A stretch of 21,000 nucleotides of DNA from Owenia fusiformis (Eukaryota; Annelida; Polychaeta; Sabellida; Oweniidae). The translations under genes were made by a program, and so were the position numbers. The notes beneath the pieces are model-generated. The model was not told the origin of the DNA. It worked only from the letters and a program-made list of their open reading frames with translations, and did no database searches. Location: the NCBI GenBank assembly GCA_903813345.2, contig CAIIXF020000349.1, forward strand, positions 1 to 21,000, in the 5' to 3' direction. Below, in pieces: positions 1 through 8,815 of this stretch (position 1 is the stretch's first letter; every line of letters starts with the position of its first letter).

Positions 1-513
1 TAACTTGCAAGCTTACTTAATAAATGAATGTGCGGCATTGAATCAAACGCAGCTGAAATATCTAGGAAAATACTTTTAACATTGTTACCATTATCTAAGC
101 AATCTGTGATTTAGTCAATTATGGTTAAAAGCTGGAGCTGGGTTCCATGACCAGGGATAAATCCACTTTGTAAGTTGTAAAGAAGGTTCTGATCCTGAAG
201 AAATTGAAATAATTGATTAAAAATAATTCTTTCCGTAACCTTTGAAATACAGCTTAGTAGTGTGACCGGTCTGTAATTTGAGGGAGTATTCTTATCGTTC
301 TTTTTTGTGGATTGGTGTGATATTACCAAGTTTCCAGCAATTGGGGATCTGGTTGGTCAAAAATATTTTATTGATTAATTTAGACAAAGGAAATGCGAGA
401 GCAGGTGCTGAAAGTTTAAGCATCCTATTACTGATCTGATCAGGCCCAGATGCTTTATTAATATTTAGAGACATTGAAATTGACACAATAGCCCACAAGA
501 TAGAAAAGCACAT
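1..513 (-). pseudogene. Decayed non-LTR retrotransposon reverse transcriptase fragment
   Basis: This is the N-terminal half of a LINE-type reverse transcriptase, read on the minus strand and running off the left edge of the window. In protein order I see NKASGPD (439-459), a GNITPIHKK stretch near 305-330, NYRPVTLLS (252-278), SGFIPGHGT (141-167) and catalytic motif A as FLDISAAFD (42-68). These are the finger and palm signatures of Jockey/CR1-like elements. The copy is dead: a frameshift lies at a six-base homopolymer (301-306), and an in-frame stop (111-113) separates SGFIPGHGT from motif A. No reverse-transcriptase similarity is visible above about 513-540. That fits the 5' truncation usual for LINE copies, although a further frameshift could also explain it. 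The YxDD motif and the 3' end would lie left of position 1. The superfamily is inferred from motif wording only. Confidence 0.88.
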
Positions 514-535
514 TTCAATATTGTATGATTTATGT

Positions 536-1388
536 ATAAGGAGCTCCTCCCTTTATCTTTCCGGATTCACTCAACCTAGAAATGTATTAAATGTATAAAT
601 GTACAAATATCTGCCTTAAGGCATGATTTAATGTAATTTGGGAGATTCAATGGTTTTATCAGTTGACTTCATACACATGCATTGTAAGCCCCTGAGACCT
701 TTACATTAAAACCGTGTGTATATGCCACGGTAAGATCATTCATATGTCTGTATGTCAGGGTAAAAAAAGATAATTTAGTCAAGAGTCATCCTTCTCGGAT
801 CAATACCTCAACAAGTCAATAAAGGATGATAAAAAAGTGCAGGCCTGAAATATTTTAAGGGTCACGATAAGTGGGCCATTTGGGCTAATAATGGCCTGCT
901 TTGTCATTAATCGGCCTCTTAATTTTCAAGCAACTAAACATTTGGAGTATAGGGGTCTAGACTTTTTCGTACGATTTTTATCAAAGTAGAGCAAACCTCA
1001 TCACATTGCCAAAAGCTGGCTTTCCCCTCAATAAACTCGTGTTTTCGTGCCTGTGTCCAATACTCTTTTTTACAAAAACATTATATTATAAACAGCTGGA
1101 ATATTATATCATTACTCACAATATTATTCGGCAGTCCAATGTTGATTGGCAGTGGTACAGCATATAGAAAATAGTTAAATAACAATGGCAAGAATATTGT
1201 AACGATGATCTCAAAACTAAAAATAAACTACATATTATAGAGGACTTAAAATATTAGGTATACGCAATAGTTAAACCGTACATGGTGTTGCAATGCGTAA
1301 ATGTATCTTTTGTTATGAAATCTACCTGAATACACTTGTCATTCTTAATCCATTAAAATCAAACAGAATATATCAATGATCAAATAAG
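536..1388. other. AT-rich stretch, nothing recognised
   Basis: I see no coding sequence, RNA gene or clear repeat here. Short open frames have no recognisable composition or splice context. Confidence 0.6.
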
Positions 1389-1657
1389 ATACACACGCGG
1401 TCCTAACTTCGACCGTTAATTTGAATTTTTGACCTACCGGATGTTTAAAAATTGGTCCCCAGTTGTAAGAAGGCCTTCTAACAGCTGGGGACCAAAACGC
1501 TGCTAAAACTAGGGACTCTTTACAATAAAGTAATGCACCGACAGAAAGGCAATTTTGTTCTGCTTTTAATGGTAAAGGTTTGAAGGAAAACGGTGCAGTA
1601 TGAGACTCACAATCCTTGATTTTCAAATTAACGGTCGAAGATAGACCGCGTGATACA
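1389..1657. mobile_element. 259-bp MITE with 5-bp target duplication
   Basis: The element occupies 1394-1652 and is flanked by perfect ATACA direct repeats (1389-1393, 1653-1657). Its ends are CACGCGGTC and the exact complement GACCGCGTG. The inverted repeat runs on through TTCGACCGTTAATTTGAA, giving arms of roughly 33 bp with a few mismatches just inside the tip. A second, nested palindrome lies at about 1452-1495: TTGGTCCCCAG pairs with CTGGGGACCAA around an AAGGCCTT centre. There is no transposase, so it is non-autonomous. CAC-starting ends with a 5-bp duplication would suit a Transib-like or related CAC-end transposase, but this is only an inference from the ends. Confidence 0.85.
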
Positions 1658-2374
1658 GTCACGACAAAAACTGAGCAACTTATATACGAGTACATGTTTT
1701 ATCTTGTGGATTAAAGTGGTGAGGTCAATTGAAATAAATAGAGAAGCGCATTGGCACAATATACACTTCTACAGATTTAAATCAGACATCAAGGAAAGGG
1801 TTCCAGATCGCTTCACATGTAACATTCACAAGTGCTCAGAACAGGGGGTACTGCATGATTTTGAAAGGATGTATGACCGAAGCTATGGGCCTGATATCTC
1901 AATTCGATCCAGCCAATTTATTTCCGATAAAATCAGATAACACAACAGGCAAATTTTTTCAAATTTTCAATTTTTTAATTTGTCAAAGGCAATTCTTTCA
2001 TCATGTTTGGAGATAGAAATATGACTGATGAATATTTTTTTATTGGAGTTCACGGTTACCTCTTAAATGAAGTTATTAAACATTGTTAAATCAACTAAAC
2101 ATGCCAACACTCTCAAAATTTGAACCAGACTTATAATATAGTGAGCATTATATACCTGAGACCTGATTCATCGTTTCAAAGTGGTAAAATGCTACCGTAT
2201 ACGCAAGGGAGGAGACCATATTTACTCGATTGGGAATCACGAGAACATACAAAGAAAACGTTTAGAAGGAAACGCGAAACTTAAAGGTACGATTTAAGTA
2301 GAATTATAATGTCGAAATTGATCAAATAAGACACACCATAAACACATTAAGGATACCTTATGCTATGCATGTAC
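1658..2374. other. Stretch without recognised features
   Basis: A 96-codon open frame spans about 1650-1940, starting at the edge of the MITE, but its product resembles nothing I know and no splice sites frame it convincingly. The rest is AT-rich and unremarkable. Confidence 0.5.
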
Positions 2375-2383
2375 GTTTGGGAC
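2375..2383. repeat. Target-site duplication, left copy
   Basis: GTTTGGGAC lies immediately outside the left tip of the foldback element and is identical over 9 of 9 bases to 4597-4605. Confidence 0.9.
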
Positions 2384-2441
2384 CGGTTGGAAGAAAAGGA
2401 TGACACTATAAACAGATGACACTACAAAAGGATGACACTAG
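2384..2441 (+). repeat. Left terminal repeat with three 16-bp subrepeats
   Basis: GATGACAC begins at 2399, 2415 and 2431, exactly 16 bp apart. This matches the spacing of the three outermost copies in the right arm. The middle copy has CAGATGACAC instead of AGGATGACAC. Confidence 0.85.
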
Positions 2442-3610
2442 ATTGAACTTTGCACACTCTTTGTTATGATGTGTTTGTTTACATCTTAAGGTCGCTTGTA
2501 CCTATTATACCCCCAATGAATATCATGTGTATCAGGACTATTCCACTATCCTGTATATGAAATATCAAGTTTGGCCAGGATTGTCCCACTTGCCTGTTCA
2601 TAAGGTATCAAATTTTGTCATGGAATTGTTTTGAAACATGCTTTATTTTAATTCTTTTTTTTTAATTATATTTGACCTTAGAAGCCAGCTATGTGTTTTA
2701 TAAAAAAAATAAGTTCAAATCCAATATTAGTTTTCATATATTATTTGGAAGAACATACTTAAAGGTGGTCTCATTGAAGACACTAAAAGGTAAATATGGG
2801 GAAATGTTACTGCATGCTTGTGCAATTTGCTGAGGCCCATTTGTTGTTATATACAGGAAAGATATGCTTCTGAGTGTCAATGGATTTTCCCTTCCTGATA
2901 AATGTTGATGGACTTTTAAACACGCTTCAGCAAATATTCAATAATTACGTAGAAAAAGTGTTGAGTTGTATTTTAGATTCATTTCACAATGAAATAGTTC
3001 CGCTAGTTTATTTGTATTCTGTCTTTTTTCTTTGTATTATTTAACTATCTATTTTATCTATTTGCAAGGTTGAAGAAAGATGAATCTTCTTAAGTAGTTT
3101 ATTGCATGTGATGACACCTTTAAACTATTTAATCATACAATCTAAGAGCTTTATGATTTTTGGGGAATGACCACACTTGACTTAATTTACATAATCGTTT
3201 GTAAGTTGAATTAATTCATCAGTTCTTGAATATTTTCATCACGAAAAGCATGTCTCAAAAAGGTCTGCATATGAATCTTGCTTCTAGTATAAGAACAACA
3301 ACAAATTATATATAAACAAAATAAAAATAATATAGAAGATTTATTTAGATGAGATACAGTACTTCAAAAAGAGAATCTGTTCGGACCATTCAACTGATGA
3401 TGTAATTGGAGACAGGAGGCAAGATATATTTGGAAACTCCATTAGCCTTCATACGGGGAAACGCATTTTGTTATCCTATCAAATGAAGTTTGCATGGATA
3501 TAGAGAAGCCATCTGTCCATTTTGTTTGTCCGAGGGATTACAAAATACCGGTTGATTTTGATTTATTTTTTGATTTTGATTCAATTTTATAGGCTTATGT
3601 CTTAAAGGTG

Positions 3611-4165
3611 TAGGACCTCTGTCAAAAAGGAATTTCAATATGGCTGCGTAATTCAAAATGGCCATCATTTTTTGTAAAATTGTAACTTTTATTATTTTAC
3701 AATTGTAACTCAAATACTAGAATAGTTAATTTGGTTCCAATTTTATATGCTGATGCCGAGGGACGATGGGGCTCTGCTCAATAAGAGATTTTCAAGATGG
3801 CCATTTAGTTTCAAAATGGCCACCATTTTCATAAAAAATGTTATCTTTGATAACTTAAATACTAGTGGATAGATTCGATTCACATTTTATATGCCGAAGC
3901 CTACACGGCCTAGGGACGCAGGAGCTCCACTGGAGAAGAAATATGGCAGCTGAACTTTAAAAGGGCCACCATTTTTCATAGAAGAAAGTAATCTTTGATT
4001 ATTTAATACAATGGCTACCATTTTTCATAATTGAATGTAATACTTGATTACTTAGTACAAGCTGATTTGGTTCAAATTTTATACACTGATGCTGAGGACA
4101 AAGGACCTCTGCTCAAGAAGAAATTGTTTAAGATGGCAGCTGAATTTCAAAATGGCTTTTGATAA
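3611..4165 (+). repeat. ~155-bp degenerate tandem array inside the foldback element
   Basis: A unit of the form 'ACCTCTGCTCAAGAAG ... AAGATGGC ... TTCAAAATGGCCACCATTTT ... TTTGGTTCAAATTTTATA ... GATGCCGAGGAC' recurs about 3.3 times. Anchor positions are near 3617, 3772, 3925 and 4107, giving periods of about 155, 153 and 182. The long period comes from a second partial copy of the 'CTACCATTTTTCATAA' part near 4013-4050. No open frame is maintained across units, so coding use is unlikely. Confidence 0.8.
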
Positions 4166-4463
4166 TGACAGTTCGGGATTCCCCAAACCTGTAGCTATTT
4201 TTGCATAAACTACCATGGCAGATCATTGAATTTTTCAAATTACAATCTGCATTAATAATAATAACTGTATAATGATGATAGTCTTTTTCAACTCAACCCC
4301 TAATGTATATTAGCTCCTATAATGGTTCCTCTTGCTTTATTCTCATTTTCATCATTTGCATAAGCGAAAGCTAATTTCATATATTTAGCAAAGTATTTGG
4401 TCCATAGGGATTATGAAATATAGAAATCAAGCATTGTCATCTATTTCTTATAACATTTTACAA

Positions 4464-4596
4464 GTGTCATCCTTTTTCCACTAGTGTCATCCTTTTTCTA
4501 CTAGTGTCATCCTTTTTTATCACTAGTGTCATCCGTTTGTGGTGTCATCCTTTTATGGTGTCATCCTTTTATGGTGTCATCCTTTTCTTCCAACCG
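4464..4596 (-). repeat. Right terminal repeat with seven subrepeats
   Basis: GTGTCATCC or GTGTCATCCG starts at 4464, 4484, 4504, 4526, 4542, 4558 and 4574. The outer four starts are spaced 16 bp apart. The inner copies are spaced 20-22 bp because a CTAGT-containing block is added. This suggests two rounds of unit expansion, the inner one specific to this arm. Confidence 0.88.
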
Positions 4597-4605
4597 GTTT
4601 GGGAC
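4597..4605. repeat. Target-site duplication, right copy
   Basis: GTTTGGGAC lies directly outside the right tip and matches 2375-2383 perfectly. Confidence 0.9.
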
Positions 4606-5020
4606 TGATACATAATGTATATTTTTGTTTTCTAGCCAAGTATGTAGCGATCCAGTACAGCGTGTATTTTGAAGCACGTTGGCAAGTTATTTGAAGAGTT
4701 ATACAAGAAGCAAGTTCGTTGTTTTGCTAACAATATGATGAATTGATTCTGGTGGAAGATATACTTGTAAGTTAAACTTATTTAAATAGTTGCACATATC
4801 TTTAAGAATAATATTATTGTGATATTCCCATTCTAACTTGAGCTAAAAATAAGAAGGCGTATTCCTAATTCACACGTGTGGCATCTGGGAATAACATCAG
4901 ACAATAATAATTTAAAGATGAATGGGTACCTCAGTGGAATTGAATAATTATAAAACCGTTCACGCGTGTATCTCCTTCACATATGCCTAAAGTTGCTTCT
5001 TCAGAAAATATAGCTTACAA
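4606..5020. other. Stretch without recognised features
   Basis: AT-rich, with only short palindromes such as CACACGTGTG near 4872. No gene is supported. Confidence 0.5.
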
Positions 5021-5403
5021 GGGTCGATCCAAAAATTTTGCATCTTTGCTCTAAAAATCTTAATACTTTAAGAGTATTTTTCATATCTTATCTCATCCAC
5101 CCCATATGTAGTAGTTTCATTCTGCGTAAAATAAGCAATACATTTGATCAGTAACATAGTTTTCTGAAAATGAAATAGCGCTTCAGTTGCTGAAATTACC
5201 AATACGGTTTAATTCATTCAAGCTCCATATAACCTGTTGTTGTATTGCTATGGTAACTTGATGCATATGTTGAATTTTTAATTCATGGTTTATCTATACA
5301 CAAAATAAAGCTACAATGCAGGGGGCGATTAAGGCAAAATATGCATATTATTCGTCAAAGATAAAGATTTTAGAGCAAACGGTGGAGACCTTTTGGATCA
5401 ATC
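5021..5403. mobile_element. Degenerate inverted-repeat element (probable MITE)
   Basis: The tip region GATCCAAAA...TTTGCTCTAAAAATCTT at 5021-5062 reappears inverted at 5362-5403. A more diverged arm, including a CACCCC/CGCCCC block followed by a GTAG-TTT and TGTGTA/TGCGTA block, continues inwards for about 100 bp on both sides. I found no clear target duplication, so the outer ends are uncertain. The central part is unrelated AT-rich sequence. Confidence 0.5.
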
Positions 5404-5532
5404 CTCGTACACCAATTTTTGAATTTGAACCTGATGTGATATGTCATAAGTACAAGCGGATAACATAAGCAATTTGCATTGATACATCTGAGACAGTCAC
5501 GAGGTGGTGTTAATTTCACAGTTTGAAATGCT

Positions 5533-5590
5533 ATATCTTGTAATCCCACTCCATATGTTAATAGGATTTTAAAGACACAGATAAAGCCAC
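5533..5590 (+). repeat. Third, direct copy of the 5085-5130 arm segment
   Basis: 'TATATCTTGTAATCCCACTC' followed by 'CATATGTTAATAGG' resembles 'CATATCTTATCTCATCCACC' followed by 'CCATATGTAGTAGT' at about 5085-5117, in the same orientation. Divergence is high, so this could be a solo arm or chance similarity. Confidence 0.3.
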
Positions 5591-5594
5591 TTGT

Positions 5595-5971
5595 TGTAGT
5601 CGTACACAATTATATCAATATTTGATATGGAAAACTTCTTCTGAAGGGACTTTTTGTTCGAAACATTCTCAACTAATTTTGAATGATTTTGTTGTCAGTT
5701 GTCAAACACATTAAATAAGCAGTGATAATATAAATCCCATCGATTGCAAGCATATATATATACATGTATACTGATCTATTTTATGTTGGAAAATTATAAC
5801 AATTGTTTGGGGAACGAAAGAGAAATGAACTCACAAACGCAGGAAAGTGGTTCAGAAAAAGAGACTCATACATTTAAAAATACAACATTACAATCAGCGA
5901 CGGCTTTGCGAATGATGTTGACCTTTGAATTGCCTGTGAGCAGAAACGATTTTGAATTCAAATATATTTTT
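5595..5971. other. Stretch without recognised features
   Basis: A 76-codon open frame here (about 5744-5974) is compositionally unremarkable and ends at the start of the foldback relative. No gene is supported. Confidence 0.5.
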
Positions 5972-6990
5972 TGACACAAAAGGATGAAACTAAAGATTGA
6001 CACTATTAGAAAAAATGAAACCAGTAAGATAATAGTAAAATAGAATGGTAGATTAGTGAAATTGTCATTTTAAAGTATATCATCTAATTTGTCATGTTTT
6101 GTTAATATTTTGTATGTACAGTTTTTATAGTAGATAAATATAAAGCTTTCTCATGGAGAAAGTTTTCCATGATTAAAATGAATACTTCAATTCAGAAATT
6201 ATAAATTTATTGTGTTAAATCAATCCTCAAGTGTGGTAATTTTCCAAATATTACACAGTATGTAGATTGTATGATTAACAAGTTCAATGGTGTCATCACA
6301 TGCAATATACTTATTTATAGATTTGTCTTAAGAGTCAGCCCTTACAAATACATTTAACATTGATAATCAAATTATGGTGAAAAGATAAAGGAAATAAAAG
6401 AATCAAAATAATTTCAACAAAATAATTTCATTGTAGGATGAACCTCAAATACAATATATGATTTAATAAATGAATGTTGTGGTTGATTCACAGAACTCCT
6501 TCAAGATTTATCAAGAAGGGAAAATTCATTCATATTAGATGCATATCTTTCATATGACCACACATGTTTTGAACGCTTGGTATCATCTCCAGAACTAAAT
6601 ACCGTATCGAATACTACCTACTCTATATGGTATAACCAAGTATGAGAGTACGAGACCACATTTTAGGACTTTCATCAAAATACAAAATACAAAAACTAAG
6701 CCTATATCATTTTATTGAGAATTTATCTTTTGATAAAAAAAGCAAAATTAATGTGTCGCATACGCAAGCAGTGAGTTATGTTCAAACATGGGCTTTCAAT
6801 TAGTTGAAAGCCCATGGTTCAAACAAATACAAAAGTATTAACATCAATCATGTATTTAAAGAGTTTTTAAGACCAAGCTTGATACTTTATGGATGGGCTA
6901 ATGGAACCATCTTGGTATCAAATGATGCTCGATTGAAAGAAACTTATTCGCTTTTCCTACCCCAATCGAATGATTTTTGATTTAGAGAAT
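5972..6990 (-). mobile_element. Diverged inverted relative of the foldback element
   Basis: Reverse-complemented, this segment shares collinear blocks with 2384-4596. The block around TTGCATGTGATGACACC (3103-3119) with the following TTAATCATACAATCTA and ACCACACTTGA matches the complement of 6200-6312. The block GAAAGATATGC...TTTTCCCTTC.TGATAAAT (2857-2906) matches the complement of about 6500-6552. A weaker TATCAAG.TTGG block matches near 6880. Degenerate subrepeats (GACACAAAAGGATGAAACTA and relatives) at 5972-6025 would be one terminal repeat. The ~155-bp array is absent. No target duplication was found and the end near 6990 is soft. Confidence 0.6.
6780..6824. mobile_element. 29-bp palindromic micro-insertion with 8-bp target duplication
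   Basis: GTTCAAAC (6780-6787) is repeated exactly at 6817-6824. Between the copies sits ATGGGCTTTCAA, a 4-base TTAG loop, then TTGAAAGCCCATG. If the flanking C is counted as part of the element, it is a perfect 13-bp-arm palindrome of 30 bp with a 7-bp duplication. It lies inside the diverged foldback relative, so it arrived later. A second locus at 15155-15195 has the same tips and duplication length. Confidence 0.82.
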
Positions 6991-7396
6991 GTCATTCGCT
7001 TTGTCCACCTTTTAATAATGTCTGAATGATGAAACTGACCTTATTGCCTACCTTAAGGCTTTTAGCTATGTAATTCTACTAGAGAAGAATTGACTTTGCT
7101 TCCAGGCAGAAAAGAGATAAAAAGAGATGGAGTCATTGCAGCCTCATTCGCCACTTGAGTAGACCAACCGTTGCGTAATATAGACAGGTAAACAGGGCCG
7201 ACAATATTTATCTGTGTGAATAATTAAGTGAACTATTGTGTTGCCCTATTCCATGACATTCCAAAAATTGGCAAGAGACTCGAGTAACCACTGGATTTAT
7301 CCTACAAGTCTTGTACTTCATACCTGATACCTATTGTGTGCTGTAAACAAGCAGAGTCATTTAAAACTCAGATCTCTTTCTAACAAGAAGCTGCCA
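6991..7396. other. Stretch without recognised features
   Basis: No coding or repeat structure is evident; composition is ordinary AT-rich background. Confidence 0.5.
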
Positions 7397-7479
7397 TCAA
7401 TTATGTAAAGATATATGCAGAGGGTGCGTGGTTATATAATTCATTCGAACATGACTGTATTCACGCCTTCTATAAACTG

Positions 7480-7690
7480 TAAACAAAGTCAACATTTCAC
7501 CCGGGGTATATTCGCGAACAAAATCCCTGGTAATAAGTGCAATGTGTGACGTCATAACGGCGGGACGTAGTAATGGCGGTTCATAATGAATATTAAAGAT
7601 TACTGATAGACAGTTACTCTGGCATAGCCGAAAAGAGCACACATTCCAACGTCCATATTGTTCACCAGGAGCCGTCACCGTGAACAAAAC
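7480..7690. promoter_or_regulatory. CpG-richer patch with a consensus CRE
   Basis: A perfect palindromic CRE (TGACGTCA, 7547-7554) is followed by AACGGCGGGACG. Several more CpGs (CGCGAA, CCCGGGG) lie in otherwise CpG-poor DNA. The minus strand also carries a 96-codon open frame (7397-7687) with no similarity I recognise. It could be a distal regulatory element, or a recent insertion that has not yet lost its CpGs. No TATA box, initiator or adjoining exon is convincing, so a promoter is only a weak suggestion. Confidence 0.25.
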
Positions 7691-7934
7691 ACATTGTGAG
7701 GAAAATTATGAAGTAAACATGTTGCATACGTTTTTGTGCATGTGTGGTTGATACCACATTTTATCATATATTTAAAGGACAACTGAAATAGCTTTTCTCA
7801 ACTTGCAGCTACAAAAATGCGGTTTTCTCCATTGTAAGCCCAACGTAGAGTTCTTGCGATAGTCATTATAAAATAAATGTTAGATAACTGCTAACGGTCA
7901 TAAATAACGAAATAAAACTAACTGATCAATCAAA
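7691..7934. other. Stretch without recognised features
   Basis: No gene, RNA or repeat is supported. Confidence 0.5.
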
Positions 7935-8110
7935 TTGGCCCCCACGTGATAAGTAACGTCATATACAAAATATAGTTTTGGTTTATTGTTTCCTTAGTAA
8001 TCACAATGTCACGGCAACCATAGGATTGTAGTGTAAACCAAAACAAAACATTTTGGCATTATGACGTTATGGGCCACGTGGGGACCAGTGAGAGATCACG
8101 TGGGGGCCAA
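7935..8110. mobile_element. Foldback MITE carrying E-box and CRE-type motifs
   Basis: TTGGCCCCCACGTGAT (7935-7950) is the exact complement of ATCACGTGGGGGCCAA (8095-8110). Further inwards, AACGTCAT (7955-7962) pairs with ATGACGTT (8061-8068), and GTTTTGGTTTA pairs with TAAACCAAAAC. The whole ~176 bp can therefore fold back, with a ~23-bp extra piece (GGGCCACGTGGGG...) in the right arm. It contains three CACGTG E-boxes (7943, 8075, 8097) and two TGACGT-type half sites, with another at 8113-8118 just outside. No target duplication is clear. Confidence 0.7.
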
Positions 8111-8295
8111 TAACGTCACAACCAATTCGAATATTGCTTATTAAGCAGCTATAACGATCGTTAGAGTGAAATAGTTTTCGCACTACTGATGAGAAAACAT
8201 GTCCAAATACATTTATCAAAAAATTATATTGATTCCTTTAGGTTAAAAAAATACCATTTCATATCTGCTTTAAATGAATAAGTGAATTAAACCCG

Positions 8296-8815
8296 CATAG
8301 ACATTTCTATACAGGATTTTTATATCTATACATGCATTTTTTGACCATATAGAACTTTCTATACTGGCCATCAAGCAAAATTATTTTTCTGCGCCGCATA
8401 GAAATTTCTATACAGCATTTTTATTTATTGATCGTTTCCCCTTTAGAAATTTCTATACCGGCAACCAAAATTTACACCTGCATAGAAGTTTCTATACGAA
8501 CACTTGTTTTAATTAGAAAGGCATAGAAATTTATATACGGGGAGAAATGTTTTTCTGGTAACAGAATTAGTATTTTCCGACGGCCTTCACATAGAAATTT
8601 CTATAGAGGTATTCAGTTTTAAATCTTCTGCTTAATCGGTAGAGAAATTTCTATACCGATAACCAAATGTTCATCAATAACAAAATTAATATTTCCAGCC
8701 CCATCCGCATAGAAATTTCTATACGAAAAGTCAACAGAGTCTTTTGTATAGAAATTTCTATCTGAGGATAGTGTATTTGAAAATATAGTTTAAAGTTACA
8801 TAGAAAATTCTATAC
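8296..8815 (+). repeat. 11-copy array of a conserved 17-bp near-palindrome
   Basis: The consensus is CATAGAAATTTCTATAC. Copies start at 8296, 8348, 8397, 8442, 8481, 8522, 8590, 8640, 8708, 8747 and 8799, so spacing is irregular (39-68 bp). By my count only 14 of 187 positions depart from the consensus, and two copies (8397, 8708) are exact. Most spacers cannot be aligned. Two of them (after the copies at 8522 and 8640, both 68-bp periods) are clearly related, which shows that the array grew by duplication of longer units. The core GAAATTTC is a two-unit heat-shock-element-like dyad (GAAnnTTC). Function is unknown. Confidence 0.92.

Larger units (their letters stand above)
2384..4596. mobile_element. 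Foldback-type transposon, 2213 bp, subrepeat-built ends
   Basis: The ends are exact inverted copies: CGGTTGGAAGAAAAGGATG at 2384 and its complement ending at 4596. They are flanked by perfect 9-bp direct repeats GTTTGGGAC (2375-2383, 4597-4605). Inside the shared tips, both arms consist of tandem copies of a GGATGACAC-containing subrepeat, with 3 copies on the left and 7 on the right. The interior has no open frame resembling a transposase; its right half is a ~155-bp tandem array. Long inverted repeats made of short tandem units plus 8-9-bp target duplications are the hallmark of foldback elements, such as Drosophila FB and the TU elements of sea urchins. A 9-bp duplication also suits Mutator-like transposases. 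The boundaries are seen directly; the family is inferred. Confidence 0.9.

Noticed and set aside
1650-1940. 96-codon plus-strand frame
   Set aside because: It starts on the edge of a MITE and its product is unrecognised; there is no support beyond length.
6788-6816. Helitron 3' end hairpin
   Set aside because: No CTRR motif follows on either strand, and the perfect target duplication argues against Helitron insertion.
7397-7687. 96-codon minus-strand frame
   Set aside because: Unrecognised product and no splice or promoter evidence; probably favoured by the CpG-richer local composition.
8296-8815. CRISPR array reading of the palindrome array
   Set aside because: Repeats are only 17 bp, spacing varies from 39 to 68 bp, two spacers are related to each other, and the surrounding DNA is animal-like with LINE sequence and no cas genes.
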